A stretch of 64,000 nt of DNA, taken from Avena insularis. Its lineage: Eukaryota; Streptophyta; Magnoliopsida; Poales; Poaceae. The translations under genes and the position numbers were made by a program. The first letter of the stretch is position 1. Each line of letters starts with the position of its first letter. This document shows positions 1 through 12,131 of this stretch, one piece after another. The notes under the pieces are model-generated. The model was given only the letters and a program-made list of their open reading frames with translations. It searched no databases and had not been told where the DNA came from. The stretch is taken from NCBI GenBank assembly GCA_023614405.1, contig CM042697.1, positions 190,587,189 through 190,651,188 on the forward strand, read 5' to 3'.

Positions 1-1955
1 CAACTTGATTGGTTTTTCACTTCCTGTCAATGGACCATTGATTTTACTAATACTCTTGTATTTCCACTGGCAAAATCTACTTCTGATCATGTTCCTTATG
101 TTGTACAAGTATCTACCAAAATCCCTAAATCAAAGACTTTTCGGTTTGAAAATTTCTGGGTTGAGCAACCTGGATTTATGGAGCTGGTTGAAAAAGTTTG
201 GAAATCGCCTGTGCATAGGAATTCTTCTACTAGTTCTCTTGTTGCAAAATTCAAAATGCTTCGTTCTGAACTAAAGAAGTGGGGAAAAAATCTTTCCCAT
301 CTAAAATTACTGATTGCTAAGTGCAATTATGTTATTCTCATGTTGGATCAGTTGGAGGATACAAGGACATTATTCATACCTAAATTCAACTTCAGGAATA
401 TTGTAAAGTGTCATCTTGAAAAGATGTTGAAAATACAATCTGATTATTGGAAGCAAAGGTGTACTGTCACATGGGTTAAATTAAATGGAGAGAACACAAA
501 ATACTTCCATGCTAGAGCAACTGAGAGGTATAGACACAATATAATTACAAACATCAAGGATGAAAATGGCAAAGAATTATCTGAGCATTCTCATAAAGCA
601 AGTGCCTTCTTCAGATGTTATAAGAGCAGAATGGGAATTTATTGCCCCACTAGAAATCAAATCAACCTGTCCTTAGTTCTCAGTCAAGTGCGGGATCTAA
701 ACAGACTATCTGAGAATATTACTTTGAAGGAAATTAAGGGTGTGGTTAAATTTCTGAAGTCTGACAAGGCTCCTGGACCTGATGGTTTCAATGGTTTTTT
801 GTGAAATATTGTTGGCACATTGTTAAAGAGGATTTCATCCAATTGTGTACTGACTTTTATGATGAGAGAATCTCCCTGGAAAGCATCAATGTCTCTTATA
901 TTACTTTGGTGCCAAAAAAAACTTGCTCCTCAGACTGTCAATGACTTCAGACCTATCTCATTGACAAATACTTGTCTTAAATTCATCAATTAAATTTATG
1001 CAAATAGATTGTATGATGATATTAAAAGGTGTATCCATGCAAATCAGTATGGTTTCATTATAGCCAGAACTATATAGGATTGTCTAGGGTGGTGTTTTAA
1101 ATATCTTTATCAATGTCAAAAGTCAAGAAGGAAAATTGTAGTACTCAAGATTGATTTTGAAAAGGCTTTTGACACAATAGAACATCATGCTATTCTAGAA
1201 GTCTTGCATTATAAAGGTTTTCCCAAAAAGTTTATTGCCCTGGTCAAGAATATCCTTGAAAGTGGAACATCCTCTATACTTTTAAATGGAGTGCCAGGAT
1301 AGAGTTTTACTTGCAAAAGGGGAGTTAGGCAAGGAGACCCTCTTTCACCTCTTTTATATGTCATAGGAGGATATTTGTTATAGAGCCTAGTATATAAGGC
1401 TTTCATAGATGGAAATTTGCAGCTGCCAATTCCAAAGGAAGGGGATTATCCTATTGTTCAATATGCAGATGATACTCTAATCATATTGCCTATAGAGGAA
1501 AATCAGTTGAAAGTCTTCAAAGATCTGTTGATCCAATATGTTGAGTTTACTGGATTAAAGTTTAACTTTCACAAGTCTTCAATGATTCCAATCAACTTAT
1601 CTGAGGAAGAAGCTACATATATGGCTACTGTTTTTTGAGTGCCAGCTTGCTGCAATGCCTTTCACCTATATAGGACTACCCATGGGCACAACTAAACCCA
1701 CAATTAAGGATTTCTCACCTTTAATTGATAGGGTTGAAAGGAGGTTAAATGCAACAATTTGATTTTTATCATATGGGGATAATCTTATTCTGGTCAACTC
1801 TGTTCTTTCTTCCTTGCCCACATACATTATGTGTACATTGCAAATCCCTCAAGGGGTCATTGACATTGTGGATAAGGAAAGAAGGATATGCATTTGGAGG
1901 AAAACTAAAAATCAGGAGAAGGTAAATTCTCTTGCTGCATGGCTGATGATTTGTA
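1..1955 (+). mobile_element. L1-like LINE, 5' segment (left of Copia insertion)
   Basis: Left part of a plant L1-type non-LTR retrotransposon, cut off by the window start. It holds the endonuclease C-terminus and the reverse transcriptase of ORF2. The last five bases (TTGTA, 1951-1955) are repeated at 10960-10964 on the far side of the Copia element. The LINE frame continues from ...AAWLMIC into KPKDKGGLGV at 10965, so both segments belong to one insertion. Confidence 0.93.
1..1955 (+). pseudogene. LINE ORF2 fragment: endonuclease C-terminus and reverse transcriptase
   Basis: ORF2 of an L1-type LINE nicks target DNA and copies its own RNA at the nick. Frame 1 is open from base 1 to a TGA at 802-804. 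It begins in the endonuclease tail (TSDHVP at about codons 32-37), followed by the linker typical of plant LINEs (WVKLNGENTKYFHA) and the start of the RT domain (KAPGPDGFNG). A lost base just before 804 shifts the frame. RT motifs then recur in pieces: DFEKAFDTIEHH near 1150-1190, RGVRQGDPLSPLLY near 1320-1360 and the catalytic YADD at 1462-1473. Stops and frameshifts occur throughout, for instance a TAG inside the block before the RQGDPLSP motif. The product is dead; the assignment as plant LINE RT is secure. Confidence 0.92.
1951..1955. repeat. Target site duplication of Copia element, left copy (TTGTA)
   Basis: The five bases immediately before the Copia 5' LTR equal the five immediately after its 3' LTR (10960-10964). 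Five base pairs is the usual Copia duplication length. Confidence 0.93.
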
Positions 1956-3870
1956 TGTTGGAGATATGCCCTAGAGGCAATAATAAATGTAGTTATTATT
2001 ATATCTTTGTGTTTATGATAAATGTTTACATTCATGCTATAATAGTATTAACAAGGAAACATTAATACTTGTGTGATTTGTAAACTTAATTTGAAGTCCC
2101 TAGTAAAGCCTCTATATAATACTAGCTTGTTGGTTAATAGATGATTGTGGTTTCCCTATCATGAACATTGAGATGTTATTAACAACAAGATCATATTGTT
2201 AGGAGAATGATATGATGGACATACTCCTATAGATAAGCGTAGCATAAAGATCAAGTCATTTTAATAGTTCAATTGCTATATGCTTTCTGATACATAGTAA
2301 TCTAATTCCTTCGACCATGAGATCATGCATATCACCTTTACCGGATGGATGCTTTGATGACATCAAACACCACACCGTAACTGGGTGGCTATAAAGGTGG
2401 CATTGAGTGTTCGGAAAGTATTGGTTGAAACACATGGATCAAGAGTGGGATTTGTCCATCCATATGACGGATAGATATACTCTGGGCCCTCTCGGTGAAA
2501 TGTCATCCAATTAGCTTGCAAGCATGTGGTGGCTAACAAGGGATCACATATCACGGGAACGAGAAAAGAGTACTTATCGGTAACGAGGTTGAACTAGGTA
2601 TGCAGAGATACCGACGATCATAACCTCGGATAAGTAAACTATCGTGAGACAAAGGGAAATTGATATCGTATGTAAGTGGTTCATTCGATCGCAAAGTAAT
2701 CGTAGAAATATCTGGGAGCCATATGAATTTCCAGATTCCTCTATTGGTTATTGTTCGGAGAAGTGTCTCGATCATGTCTGCATAATTCACGAACCGTAGG
2801 GAGACACACTTAAGGATTCGACGTTGTTTGAGTAGTTATGGAATGATGAGAAAGAGACCGAATGTTGTTCGGAGTCTCGAATGGGATTCGGGATATCACG
2901 AGGAGATCCGGAATGGTCCGGAGAATAAGATTCATATAAGGAAAGTCCCGTTTCGGAGTTGGGGAATGGTTCGGTGTTTTCATCGGGAATGTTCTAGAAT
3001 GTTCCGGAATGTCCGGCACTCCGGAGGGGAAGGGTACATGAATGTGTTGTATCAAGTTGGTATGATTGCATCATGTACTAACTGTCATCGCTGAACCAAA
3101 TAAAGGATTAATTCAAATCCTAGTTTGAAAAGTCAAATAGCTAGTTTGAAAAGTCAAACGGCTAAATTTGGAAAGAGGAAAAGAGGAGGAGTGGGAAACC
3201 GAGTTGGGGAGGAGTTCCCTCCTCCAACCGCCGGCCCACCTCCAAGCCGAGTTGGGGAGGACTCCCTCCCTTGGCCGCCTCCACCTATAAAGGGAGGGGC
3301 AGGGCTGCCCCTCCTAGCACATAAGATCCTCTCCTCCAAACCCTAGCCGCCGGCGCCGCCACCTCCACTCCCGCCGCCGCCGACCTAGGTCAAGCCGCCG
3401 CCGCCTAGCAACCCTAGCCGCCGGCCAAGCTTCCTCCTCGGCGTGTCTAAACCCTAGATCGCCGAGGGAATCTCTCATACTCCACCATACTCGCTCCGCC
3501 TTAAGGCGAAGCCCTGCGAGATCTCCCCTCTACTTCAGGTACCACGCCATTGTGCTGCCGGAATCGCGAGGAGAGTGCTACAACCTCCGCTGCCTGCTGG
3601 AACAAGGGAGAGGAAGGTCTTCATCATCGAAAATTAACGTGTGACCGATCATGGAGCGCTTGCGCAACGCCGGAAGGATCGCTCACGCGATCTTGAGATC
3701 GGGAAGAGTACGACTACATCACCCACGAGAATCCGCTCTCGTTAAACACTTTGGAATCTTCGAGGGTGAGTTATTCCATCGACTCGTTGCTACAATCTAG
3801 TAGATAGATCTTGTCTTGTTTGTTTGTATGCGGTAGAATTTTTTTGTTTTCCATGCTACGAAACCCTACA
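1956..3870 (+). repeat. Copia 5' LTR
   Basis: Starts TGTTGG and ends ACCCTACA at 3870, immediately before the primer site. It matches 9037-10959 along its whole length. It carries a TATA box in the U3/R region and C-rich GCCGCC repeats downstream, which create spurious proline-rich open frames on both strands. Confidence 0.94.
3286..3292 (+). promoter_or_regulatory. TATA box of Copia 5' LTR
   Basis: TATAAAG in the context CCTATAAAGGGAGGGG, followed by a C-rich leader. Its position about two thirds into the LTR fits the retrotransposon promoter. The same site is at 10375-10380 in the 3' LTR. Confidence 0.7.
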
Positions 3871-3871
3871 G

Positions 3872-3883
3872 TGGTATCAGAGC
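3872..3883 (+). promoter_or_regulatory. Copia primer binding site (initiator Met tRNA)
   Basis: TGGTATCAGAGC begins two bases after the 5' LTR and is complementary to the 3' end of plant initiator methionine tRNA, the standard primer for minus-strand synthesis in this group. Confidence 0.93.
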
Positions 3884-5057
3884 CGTGTCTATATGTAGAT
3901 CTGTTGCACGAGTAGAACACAATGGTCATTATGGGCGTTGATGCTTTTATTGTCGATTGCTTCTTGTGTAATTTGCATCTTGCGGGATGTTGGGATGAAG
4001 CGGCCCGGGCTAACCTTACATGACATCGTTCATGAGACTTGCTCCACGCTTGACATGCAACTTGTATTGCATAAGTGGCTTTTATGGTGCTGTTTCTCCT
4101 AGCATAGTTAAGATCCAATTTACAACGGGTGATTAACAATACTAGTATCAATGTTGTGGTTCTTGTTCGTAAGTTAGAACGACACTTATTGAAAGCCCCA
4201 AACCACGTAAAACATGCAAAGAAAGTAGAGGCCTAACTTTGTTTTTGCAGGGTGTCTTGTGATGTGATATGGCCATGATTGTGATTATATTTGATGTATG
4301 CAATGTTCCTTATTGTAAGTTGGCAACCGGCAGGAGCCATATGGTTGTTTTTAATTTATGTTAAGACCCGCGTGTCTATTCAAAGTAGTTGTAATAGTTG
4401 AAGCCGATGGACGACAACCATGGAGAAGCGTCATTGACCTTGATGCAATGCCGGTGATGATGGAGATCATGTTCGTGCTAGAAGATGGAGATCGGAAGCA
4501 CAAAGAAGAAAGGCCATATCATATCACATATTATGAATTGCATGTGATGTTAATCCTTTATGCATCTTGTATTGCTTAGTAGAAAACGGTAGCATTATAA
4601 GATGATCCCTCATGCACATGAATTTCAAGTCATAAAGTGTTCACCCTTAGTTAGCACCGTTGCTAAAGCTTGTTGTTTCGAAGCACCATGTGATGATCGG
4701 GTGTGTTAGATTCCGCAAGTGTATACAACGTGAGCAAGCCAGATTTGCTCATGCGGAAACTAAGGTTTGATCTTGACGAGCCTAGCATGTACAGACATGG
4801 TCTCGGAACATGGATCACCGAAAGGTAAAGCATGAATCATATAGTAGATATGATGAACATGTCGATTGTTCGCCATTGAAGCTACATCAACTCTCGCGAT
4901 GATCGGTGTTGATGTGGTGTATTTGGTTCGTGTGATCACTAAAACAATGTGAGGGATATTGTTTTGAGTGGGAGTTCACCTAGATTAATTCTAATATTAA
5001 TTTGAACTCAATTTGTCATAAACTTAGTCTAAACTATTGCAAATATGTTGTAGATCA
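3884..5057 (+). other. Copia untranslated leader
   Basis: About 1.2 kb between primer site and gag with only short open frames and no recognisable domain. Such long leaders carry packaging and dimerisation signals in BARE/Angela relatives; no specific motif could be assigned here. The antisense Copia at 36040-36934 retains a diverged version of the same leader. Confidence 0.7.
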
Positions 5058-5900
5058 ATGGCAGCCTCTACCATCAATTTTAATGCGTTCCTAGAGAAAG
5101 AAAAGTTGAAAAACAATGGAAGCAACTTCGCGGATTGGTTCCGCAATTTGAGGATTGTCCTCACAGCTGGTAATTTGACCTATGTGCTGGATGCACCACT
5201 GGGTGACCCACCTGCAGTGATGCCGCCGATGAAGTAAAGAATGTTTACCTCACTCGGAAGACTCAGTACTCCACAGTTCAGTGTGCTATCTTGTATGGTT
5301 TAGAATCGGAGCTTTAGAAAAGGTTTGAGAATTCAGACCCATATGATATTGTCGAGGATCTCAAATTGATCTTTGAGACTCATGCGGCAATTGAAAGCTA
5401 TGAGGCTTCTGAAAAGTTCTTTAACTGCAAGATGGAAGAGGGCAGTCGTGAGCATGTGCTTAAGATGTCCGGGCACGCAAACAAACTTCAAAGCTTGGGT
5501 ATTGTGATTCCTAATGCTTTGGGGATTTACCGTGTCCTCCAATCACTACCACCAAGTTACAAGAACTTTGTGATGAACTACAACATGCAAAACATGAACA
5601 AGACGTTGCCAGAACTCTTTGCCATGTTGAAGTCTGCAGAAGTGGAGATCAAGAAAGAGCACCAAGTGTTGTTGGTCAATAAGACCACCAAATTCAAGAA
5701 AGGCAAGTCTAAGCAGAAGGGACACTTCAAGAAGGGTGGTAATAAAGTTACCACGCCGACGAAGAAGACCAAGGCTGGACCTAAGCCTGATACTGAGTGC
5801 TTTTACTGCAAGGGAGAAGGTCATCGAAGGAATTGCCCAAAGTACTTGGCGGATTTGAAGAACGGCAACATCAAGAAGAAAGGTATATCTAATATACATG
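5058..5900 (+). pseudogene. gag: Copia gag (nucleocapsid) pseudogene
   Basis: Gag forms the virus-like particle and binds element RNA. The start ATG at 5058 opens MAASTINFNAFLEKEKL, the usual Angela/BARE Gag N-terminus. The frame is lost near 5210-5237, and the continuing frame has a TAG at 5315-5317 before a long open stretch ending at 6139. The middle shows the UBN2-like Gag fold region (YRVLQSLPPSYKNFVM). The CCHC zinc knuckle lies at 5798-5836 but spaces as CX2CX4HX3C, one residue short of the normal CX4HX4C. A lysine-rich basic stretch precedes it. Protease follows in the same frame. Confidence 0.92.
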
Positions 5901-7200
5901 TTATTGATGTGTATCTCACTAGTACTCGTAGTAGTGCCTGGGTATTTGATACTGGTTCGGTTGCTCATATTTGTAACTCGAAACAGGTGCTGCAGAATAA
6001 ACGGAAGCTAGCGAAGAACGAGGTGACGATGTGCGTTGGAAACGGATCAAAGGTTGATGTGATCGCGGTCAGCACGCTACCCCTTCATCTACCATCGGGA
6101 TTAGTTTTATACTTAAATAATTGTTATTTGGTGCGTTAACCATGAACATTATATCGGGATCTTGTTTATTAGAGGCGGTTACTTGTTTAAGTCCGAGAAT
6201 AATGGTTGTTCGATTTATATGAGTAATATGTTTTATGCACATGCACCTTTGATAGATGGTCTATTCTTATTGAATCTCGATAGTGGAAATACACATATTA
6301 ATAACATTGAGGCTAAACGTTTGAAACCGAGCGATAACTCGACCTATATGTGGCACTCGCTGTCTTGGTCACATTGGAGTGAAGCGTATGAAGAAACTCC
6401 ATTCCGATGGACTTCTTGAATCACTAGATTTCGAATCACTTGAAAGATGCGAAGCATGTCTGATGGGTAAAATGACTAAGACTCCATTTTCTGGTATGAT
6501 GGAGCGAGCTACGGACTTGTTGGAAATCATACATACCGATGTGTGTGGTACAATGAGTGTAGCATCGCGTGGTGGTTATCGTTATGTTCTTACCTTCACG
6601 CATGACTTGAGTAGATATGGGTATATCTATTTCATGAAACATAAGTCCGAAACTTTCGAGAAGTTTAAGGAATTTCAAAGTGAGGTAGAGAATCAACTTA
6701 ACAAGAAGATTAAATTTCTACGTTCTGATCGTGGAGGTGAATATCTAAGTTACGAGTTTGGCGAGCATTTGAAGAAATGCGGAATATTTTCAGATTGACA
6801 CGCCGGAACACCACAGTAATGGTGTGTCCGACGTCAGTCGAACTCTCTTAGATATGGTTCGTTCTATGATGTCACTTACAGATTTACCGCTATCATTTTG
6901 GGGTTATGCATTAGAAACAGCCGCATTCACTTTAAATAGGGCACCGTCTAAATCCGTTGAAATGACACCGTATGAATTATGGTTTGGGAAGAAACCTAGA
7001 TTGCGTTCCTTAAAGTTTGGGGGTGCGAAGCCTATGTAAAGAAGTTACAGCCGGACAAGCTTGAACCCAAAGCGGAAAAATGCGTCTTCATAGGATACCC
7101 GAAGGAAACTATTGGGTATACCTTCTATCATAGATCCGAAGGCAAAATCTTCCTTGCCAAGAATGGATCCTTTCTAGAGAAGGAATTTCTCTCGAAACAA
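5901..7200 (+). pseudogene. pol: Copia protease and integrase pseudogene
   Basis: The aspartic protease motif DTGSVAHICNS begins at 5948, in frame with the upstream gag. The frame breaks after LYLNNCYLV at about 6130. The gag-pre-integrase region (WHCRLGH-type motif, followed by KRMKKLHSDGLLESLD) is split by a frameshift near 6358. The integrase core is clear at 6379-6798: IIHTDVCG holds the first catalytic Asp and LRSDRGGEY the second. A frameshift at 6797-6830 breaks the segment that should carry the third acidic residue, after which LDMVRSMMSLTDLP and FWGYALETAAFTLNRAP continue. Integrase therefore cannot be made whole. Confidence 0.9.
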
Positions 7201-9002
7201 GTGACTGGAAGGAAAGTAGAACTCGGCGAGGTTGTCGAACCTTCTCTCGAAATTGCGAGTAGCGCAGCGCCGGAAGAAGTTCCTGTGGTGCCTGCACCAA
7301 TTAGAGAGGAAGCTAATGATAATGATCATGAAACTTCGGTTGAAGTTGCTACAGAACCTCGCAGGTCAGCGAGAACTCGTACCACTCTAGATTGGTATGA
7401 TCCCGTTATGAGTGTCATGTTGGTGGACAACACCGATGACCCTGAGACATATGAGGAAGTGATGATGAGCCCAGATTCCAATAAATGGCAAGAAGCCATG
7501 AAATCCGAGATTGGATCCATGTACGAAAACCAAGTATGGACTTTGGTGGACTTACCGGATGGCCGGAAGGTCACGAGAACAAATGGATCTTCAAGAAGAA
7601 AGCAGATCGATGGTAATGTTCATCTATAAAGCTCGACTTGTCGCACTAGTGTTTCGACAAATTGAAGGATTTGACTACGATGAGACTTTCTCACCAGTAG
7701 CGAAGCTAAAGTCTGTGAGGATTATGTTAGCAATCGCTGCATATTACGATTATGAGATATGGCAGATGGATGTCAAAACAGCATTCCTCAATGGAGACAT
7801 TGATGAAGAGTTGTATATGATGCAACCCAAAGGTTTTGTTGATCCTAAAGATGCAAACAAGGTATGCAAACTTCAACGGTCCATGTATGGATTGAAGCAA
7901 GCATCCCGAAGTTGGAATCAACGTTTTGATAAGGTGATCAAAAGTTTTGGTTTTATACAAAATAAGGGAGAAGCTTGTATTTACAAGAAAGTGAGTGGGA
8001 GCTCTGTAGCATTCTTAATACTATATGTAGATGACATATTGTTGATTGGGAATGATGTAGACCTTCTTAATAGTGTCAAAGAATATTTGAATAATAGTTT
8101 TTCAATGAAGGATCTTGGCGAAGCAGCTTACATATTAGGCATAAAGATTTATAGAGATAGATCGAAACGCCAAATATCATTGTCACAAAGTACATATTTG
8201 GACAAAGTTCTAAAGAGGTTTTGAATGGAAGATAGCAAGAAAGGGTTCTTGCCCATGTTGCTATCGACCTTGAGTAAAACTCAAAGTCCGACATCGCGAA
8301 GATAGAGAAAGGATGAGTAAGACTCCCTATGCCTCAGCCATAGGATCTCTAATGTATGCCTTGCTATGTACTAGACCCGACATTGCATATGCTGTTAGTT
8401 TAACTAGCAGATATCAAAGTGATCCAGGAGTGGATCATTGGACAGCGGTCAAAAACATCCTTAAGTACTTGAGAAGAACTAAGGATATGGTTCTTTCTTA
8501 TGGAGGTGATGAACAGCTCGTTGTTAATGGTTACACCGATGCTAGTTGGAACACCGATCCGGATGATTCTAAATCACAATCTGGATACGTATTTATTTTG
8601 AATGGTGCAGCAGTTAGCTGGAGGAGTGCAAAGCTAAGCGTTGTGGCGAGATCTTCAACTGAATCGGAATACATGGCTGCTTTGGAGGCTTCACAAGAAG
8701 CGATATGGATGAAAGAGTTCAGTACAAAGCTGGGTGTGGTTCCTAGTGCGCTGGACCCAATGTCTATCTACTGTGATAACATGGGCGCCATAGCCAATGC
8801 GCAAGAACCAAGGTCACACAAGAAGCTGAAGAACATCAAGCTACGTTTTCACGCTATTCGAGAACATATCCAAGATGGGGATATAAAGATTTCCAAAGTA
8901 CACACAGATCTGAATGTGGCGGATCCGTTGACTAAACCTCTCCCGAGGGCAAAACATGACCAGCACCAAACTGCCATGGGTGTTCGGTATATTACCATGT
9001 AA
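7201..9002 (+). pseudogene. pol: Copia reverse transcriptase and RNase H pseudogene
   Basis: RT reads from the integrase tail (WYDPVMSVMLVDN) through ETYEEVMMSPDSNKWQEAMKSEI. A frameshift near 7575-7630 interrupts it, then a long clean stretch (about 7630-8224) follows with the motifs QMDVKTAFLNGDI, SMYGLKQASRSWNQRFD and the catalytic YVDD at 8024-8035. A TGA at 8222-8224 ends this frame. RNase H resumes at 8313 (YASAIGSLMYALLCTRPDIAYAV) with TDASWNTDPDD, the STESEYMA block and YCDNMGAIANA. It stops at 9000-9002, shortly before the polypurine tract. The order integrase before RT shows it is Copia rather than Gypsy. Confidence 0.94.
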
Positions 9003-9025
9003 TCTAGATTAGATGACACTAGTGC

Positions 9026-9036
9026 AAGTGGGAGAC
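9026..9036 (+). promoter_or_regulatory. Copia polypurine tract
   Basis: AAGTGGGAGAC directly precedes the 3' LTR and is the purine-rich primer site for plus-strand synthesis. The same motif, reversed, borders the antisense Copia LTR at 16354-16364. Confidence 0.85.
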
Positions 9037-10959
9037 TATTGGAGATATGCCCTAGAGGCAATAATAAATGTAGTTATTATTATATCTTTGTGTTTATGAT
9101 AAATGTTTACATTCATGCTATAATAGTATTAACAAGGAAACATTAATAATTGTGTGATTTGTAAACTTAATTTGAAGTCCCTAGTAAAGTCTCTATATAA
9201 TACTAGCTTGTTGGTTAATAGATGATTGTGGTTTCCCTATCATGAACATTGAGATATTATTAACAACAAGATCATATTGTTAGGAGAATGATATGATGGA
9301 CATACTCCTATAGATAAGCGTAGCATAAAGATCAAGTCATTTTAATAGTTCAATTGCTATATGCTTTCTGATACATAGTAATCTAATTCCTTCGACCATG
9401 AGATCATGCATATCACCTTTACCGGATGGATGCTTTGATGACATCAAACACCACACCGTAACTGGGTGGCTATAAAGGTGGCATTGAGTGTTCGGAAAGT
9501 ATTGGTTGAAACACATGGATCAAGAGTGGGATTTGTCCATCCATATGACGGATAGATATACTCTGGGCCCTCTCGGTGAAATGTCATCCAATTAGCTTGC
9601 AAGCATGTGACTGGCTCACAAGGGATCACATATCACGGGAACGAGAAAAGAGTACTTATCGGTAACGAGGTTGAACTAGGTATGCAGAGATACCGACGAT
9701 CATAACCTCGGATAAGTAAACTATCGTGAGACAAAGGGAAATTGATATCGTATGTAAGTGGTTCATTCGATCGCAAAGTAATCGTAGAAATATCTGGGAG
9801 CCATATGAATTTCCAGATTCCTCTATTGGTTATTGTTCGGAGAAGTGTCTCGATCATGTCTGCATAATTCACGAACCGTAGGGAGACACACTTAAGGATT
9901 CGACGTTGTTTGAGTAGTTATGGAATGATGAGAAAGAGACCGAATGTTGTTCGGAGTCTCGAATGGGATTCGGGATATCACGAGGAGATCCGGAATGGTC
10001 CGGAGAATAAGATTCATATAAGGAAAGTCCCGTTTCGGAGTTGGGGAATGGTTCCGGTGTTTTCATCGGGAATGTTCTAGAATGTTCCGGAATGTCCGGC
10101 ACTCCGGAGGGGAAGGGTACATGAATGTGTTGTATCAAGTTGGTATGATTGCATCATGTACTAAGTGTCATCGCTGAACCAAATAAAGGATTAATTCAAA
10201 TTCTAGTTTGAATAGTCAAATAGCTAGTTTGAAAAGTCAAACGGCTAAATTTGGAAAGAGGAAAAGAGGAGGAGTGGGAAACCGAGTTGAGGAGGAGTTC
10301 CCTCCTCCAACCGCCGGCCCACCTCCAAGCCGAGTTGGGGAGGGACTCCCCTCCCCTTGGCCGTGCCTCCCACCTATAAAGGGAGGGGCAGGGCTGCCCC
10401 TCCTAGCACATAAGATCCTCTCCTCCAAACCCTAGCCGCCGGCGCCGCCACCTCCACTGCCGCCGCCGACCTAGGTCAAGCCGCCGCCGCCTAGCAACCC
10501 TAGCCGCCGGCCAAGCTTCCTCCTCGGCGTGTCTAAACCCTAGATCGCCGAGGGAATCTCTCATACTCCACCATACTCGCTCCGGCTTAAGGCGAAGCCC
10601 TGCGAGATCTCCCCTCTACTTCCGGTACCACGCCGTTGTGCTGCCGGAATCGCGAGGAGAGTGCTACAACCTCCGCTGCCTGCTGGAACAAGGGAGAGGA
10701 AGGTCTTCGTCAAGTACCAAACGTGTGACCGACTGCGGGAGCGCTGCCGGAACGCAGCGCCGGAAGGATCGTCTACGCGATCTTGAGATCGGGAAGAGTA
10801 CGACTACATCACCCACGAGAATCCGCTCTCGTTAAACACTTTGGAATCTTTGAGGGTGAGTTATTCCATCGACTCGTTGCTACAATCTAGTAGATAGATC
10901 TTGGCTTGTTTGTTTGTATGCGGTAGAATTTTTTGTTTTCCATGCTACGAAACCCTACA
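9037..10959 (+). repeat. Copia 3' LTR
   Basis: Matches the 5' LTR throughout and ends ACCCTACA at 10959. The first two bases are TA instead of the canonical TG, a single transition at 9038. The LTR is 8 bp longer than its partner through small indels near 10343-10375 and 10730-10765. A TATA box is at 10375-10380. Confidence 0.94.
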
Positions 10960-11830
10960 TTGTAAACCTAAGGACAAAGGAGGACTTGGAGTCATAGATT
11001 TAAAGATTCAGAATAAAGGCTTAATGATTAAGCATTTGGATAAATTCTATAATAATGCACACTTGCCATGGGTAAGATTAGTAAGGGATTCTTATTATCA
11101 TGAATCTGTTCCTCATGCTGTTACTGTCTGTGGTTCTTTCTGGTGGAGAGGAATATTAAAACTTGCCGATGAATGGGGGTCCATTTCCAAAGGCATTATG
11201 GGATCTGGATTCAGCATTATTTTCTGGAATGATCTATGGCATGAAGAATTACTTGCCAATAAATTTCGAAGATTATAATCTTTTGCTAGAGACAAGATGG
11301 CATCTGTTAGAGACAAGATGGCATCTGTTATAAATTTCCAAGATTCCTCTATGATGCTTTCCATCTGCCTCTGTCTATTGAGGCATTTCAGGAATACACA
11401 AAATTACAGGAAATTATTGGCTCACTAGGTTTTACTAAGGAGGAGGACAAGTGGATCTATTCTTTAAGTAAAGAGATCTATAAGTCTCATGTGTTCTATA
11501 AGCACTATTTCTCATTGATGCGCACTGATCTAATTTCAAAAAGTATTTGGGAGAGCAGATGCATGTCCAAGCATAGGTTTTTTTCTTGGTTATTGTTTCA
11601 TGACAGATTGAGTACAAAGGATATGCTTCTTAGAAGGAACTGGAAGGTTACTGAAAACCATGGTTGTGTACTATGCCCTACTAGAGTCATTGAGGATTGA
11701 AAACATTTATTATTTCAGTGCAATTTTAGCACTAGAGTGTGGAATTATATTCAGATACAATGGATAAATGCATCCTAGAGGGAAAGTTTCTGTCGAGCAT
11801 TCAGATCTTTTTAGGGGCCCTATTTCTTAG
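10960..11830 (+). pseudogene. LINE ORF2 C-terminal fragment with zf-RVT zinc-binding domain
   Basis: Continues ORF2 after the Copia insertion: KPKDKGGLGVIDLKIQN, then KHLDKFYNNAHLPWV, a conserved plant LINE signature, and FWNDLWHEELL. The frame ends at 11276-11278. A 25-bp block (about 11290-11330, GAGACAAGATGGCATCTGTTA) is duplicated in tandem. The zf-RVT region follows at 11480-11730 with CVLC and HLLFQC as the likely metal-binding pairs, interrupted by a TGA at 11698-11700. This domain lies at the C-terminus of plant LINE ORF2. The fragment is non-functional. Confidence 0.88.
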
Positions 11831-12131
11831 AGATTGCAATTATAGCGTGTTGGAATATCTGGAAGCAAAGTAATAACTGGGTTTTCAATAATACAAAACC
11901 AACCTTCAAATGATGGAAGGCTGGTTTTGTTTATTATACTACATTGCTACTTCATAGGTTAAAGGATAAACATAAGGATTTACTGTCATTATAGCTTGAC
12001 AGTCTATCCTAGCTCTGATAGTCTTAATTTAATTTCTCTTGTAAATATGTTTGTAACTGAACTCTGGACTGTTCTTTGTCCTTCAATTTTTAATAAAGGG
12101 TCGTGGGGGACTCCCCAACAGTAGAAAATTT

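Larger units (their letters stand above)
1956..10959 (+). mobile_element. Ty1/Copia LTR retrotransposon, Angela/BARE/WIS-like, complete but coding-defective
   Basis: A 9.0 kb element with two LTRs of about 1.9 kb, an iMet-type primer binding site, a polypurine tract and Copia gene order (gag, protease, integrase, RT, RNase H). The LTR start TGTTGGAGATATGCCC is characteristic of the Angela/BARE/WIS group of Pooideae grasses, from memory of that family. The LTRs differ at a few dozen positions by eye, with clustered indels near 3270 and 3640, so it is neither very recent nor ancient. A perfect TTGTA duplication flanks it. Frameshifts and stops in gag, integrase and RT make it non-autonomous. 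Confidence 0.95.

Noticed and set aside
3125..3346. Open frames with glycine/proline repeats in the Copia LTRs (also 10208-10435)
   Set aside because: They are LTR sequence around the TATA box; the two LTRs differ by frame-breaking indels inside them.
5546..5968. Long minus-strand frames opposite Copia gag and Gypsy pol (also 51448-51738, 58476-59036)
   Set aside because: Shadow frames antisense to well recognised Gag and Pol domains.
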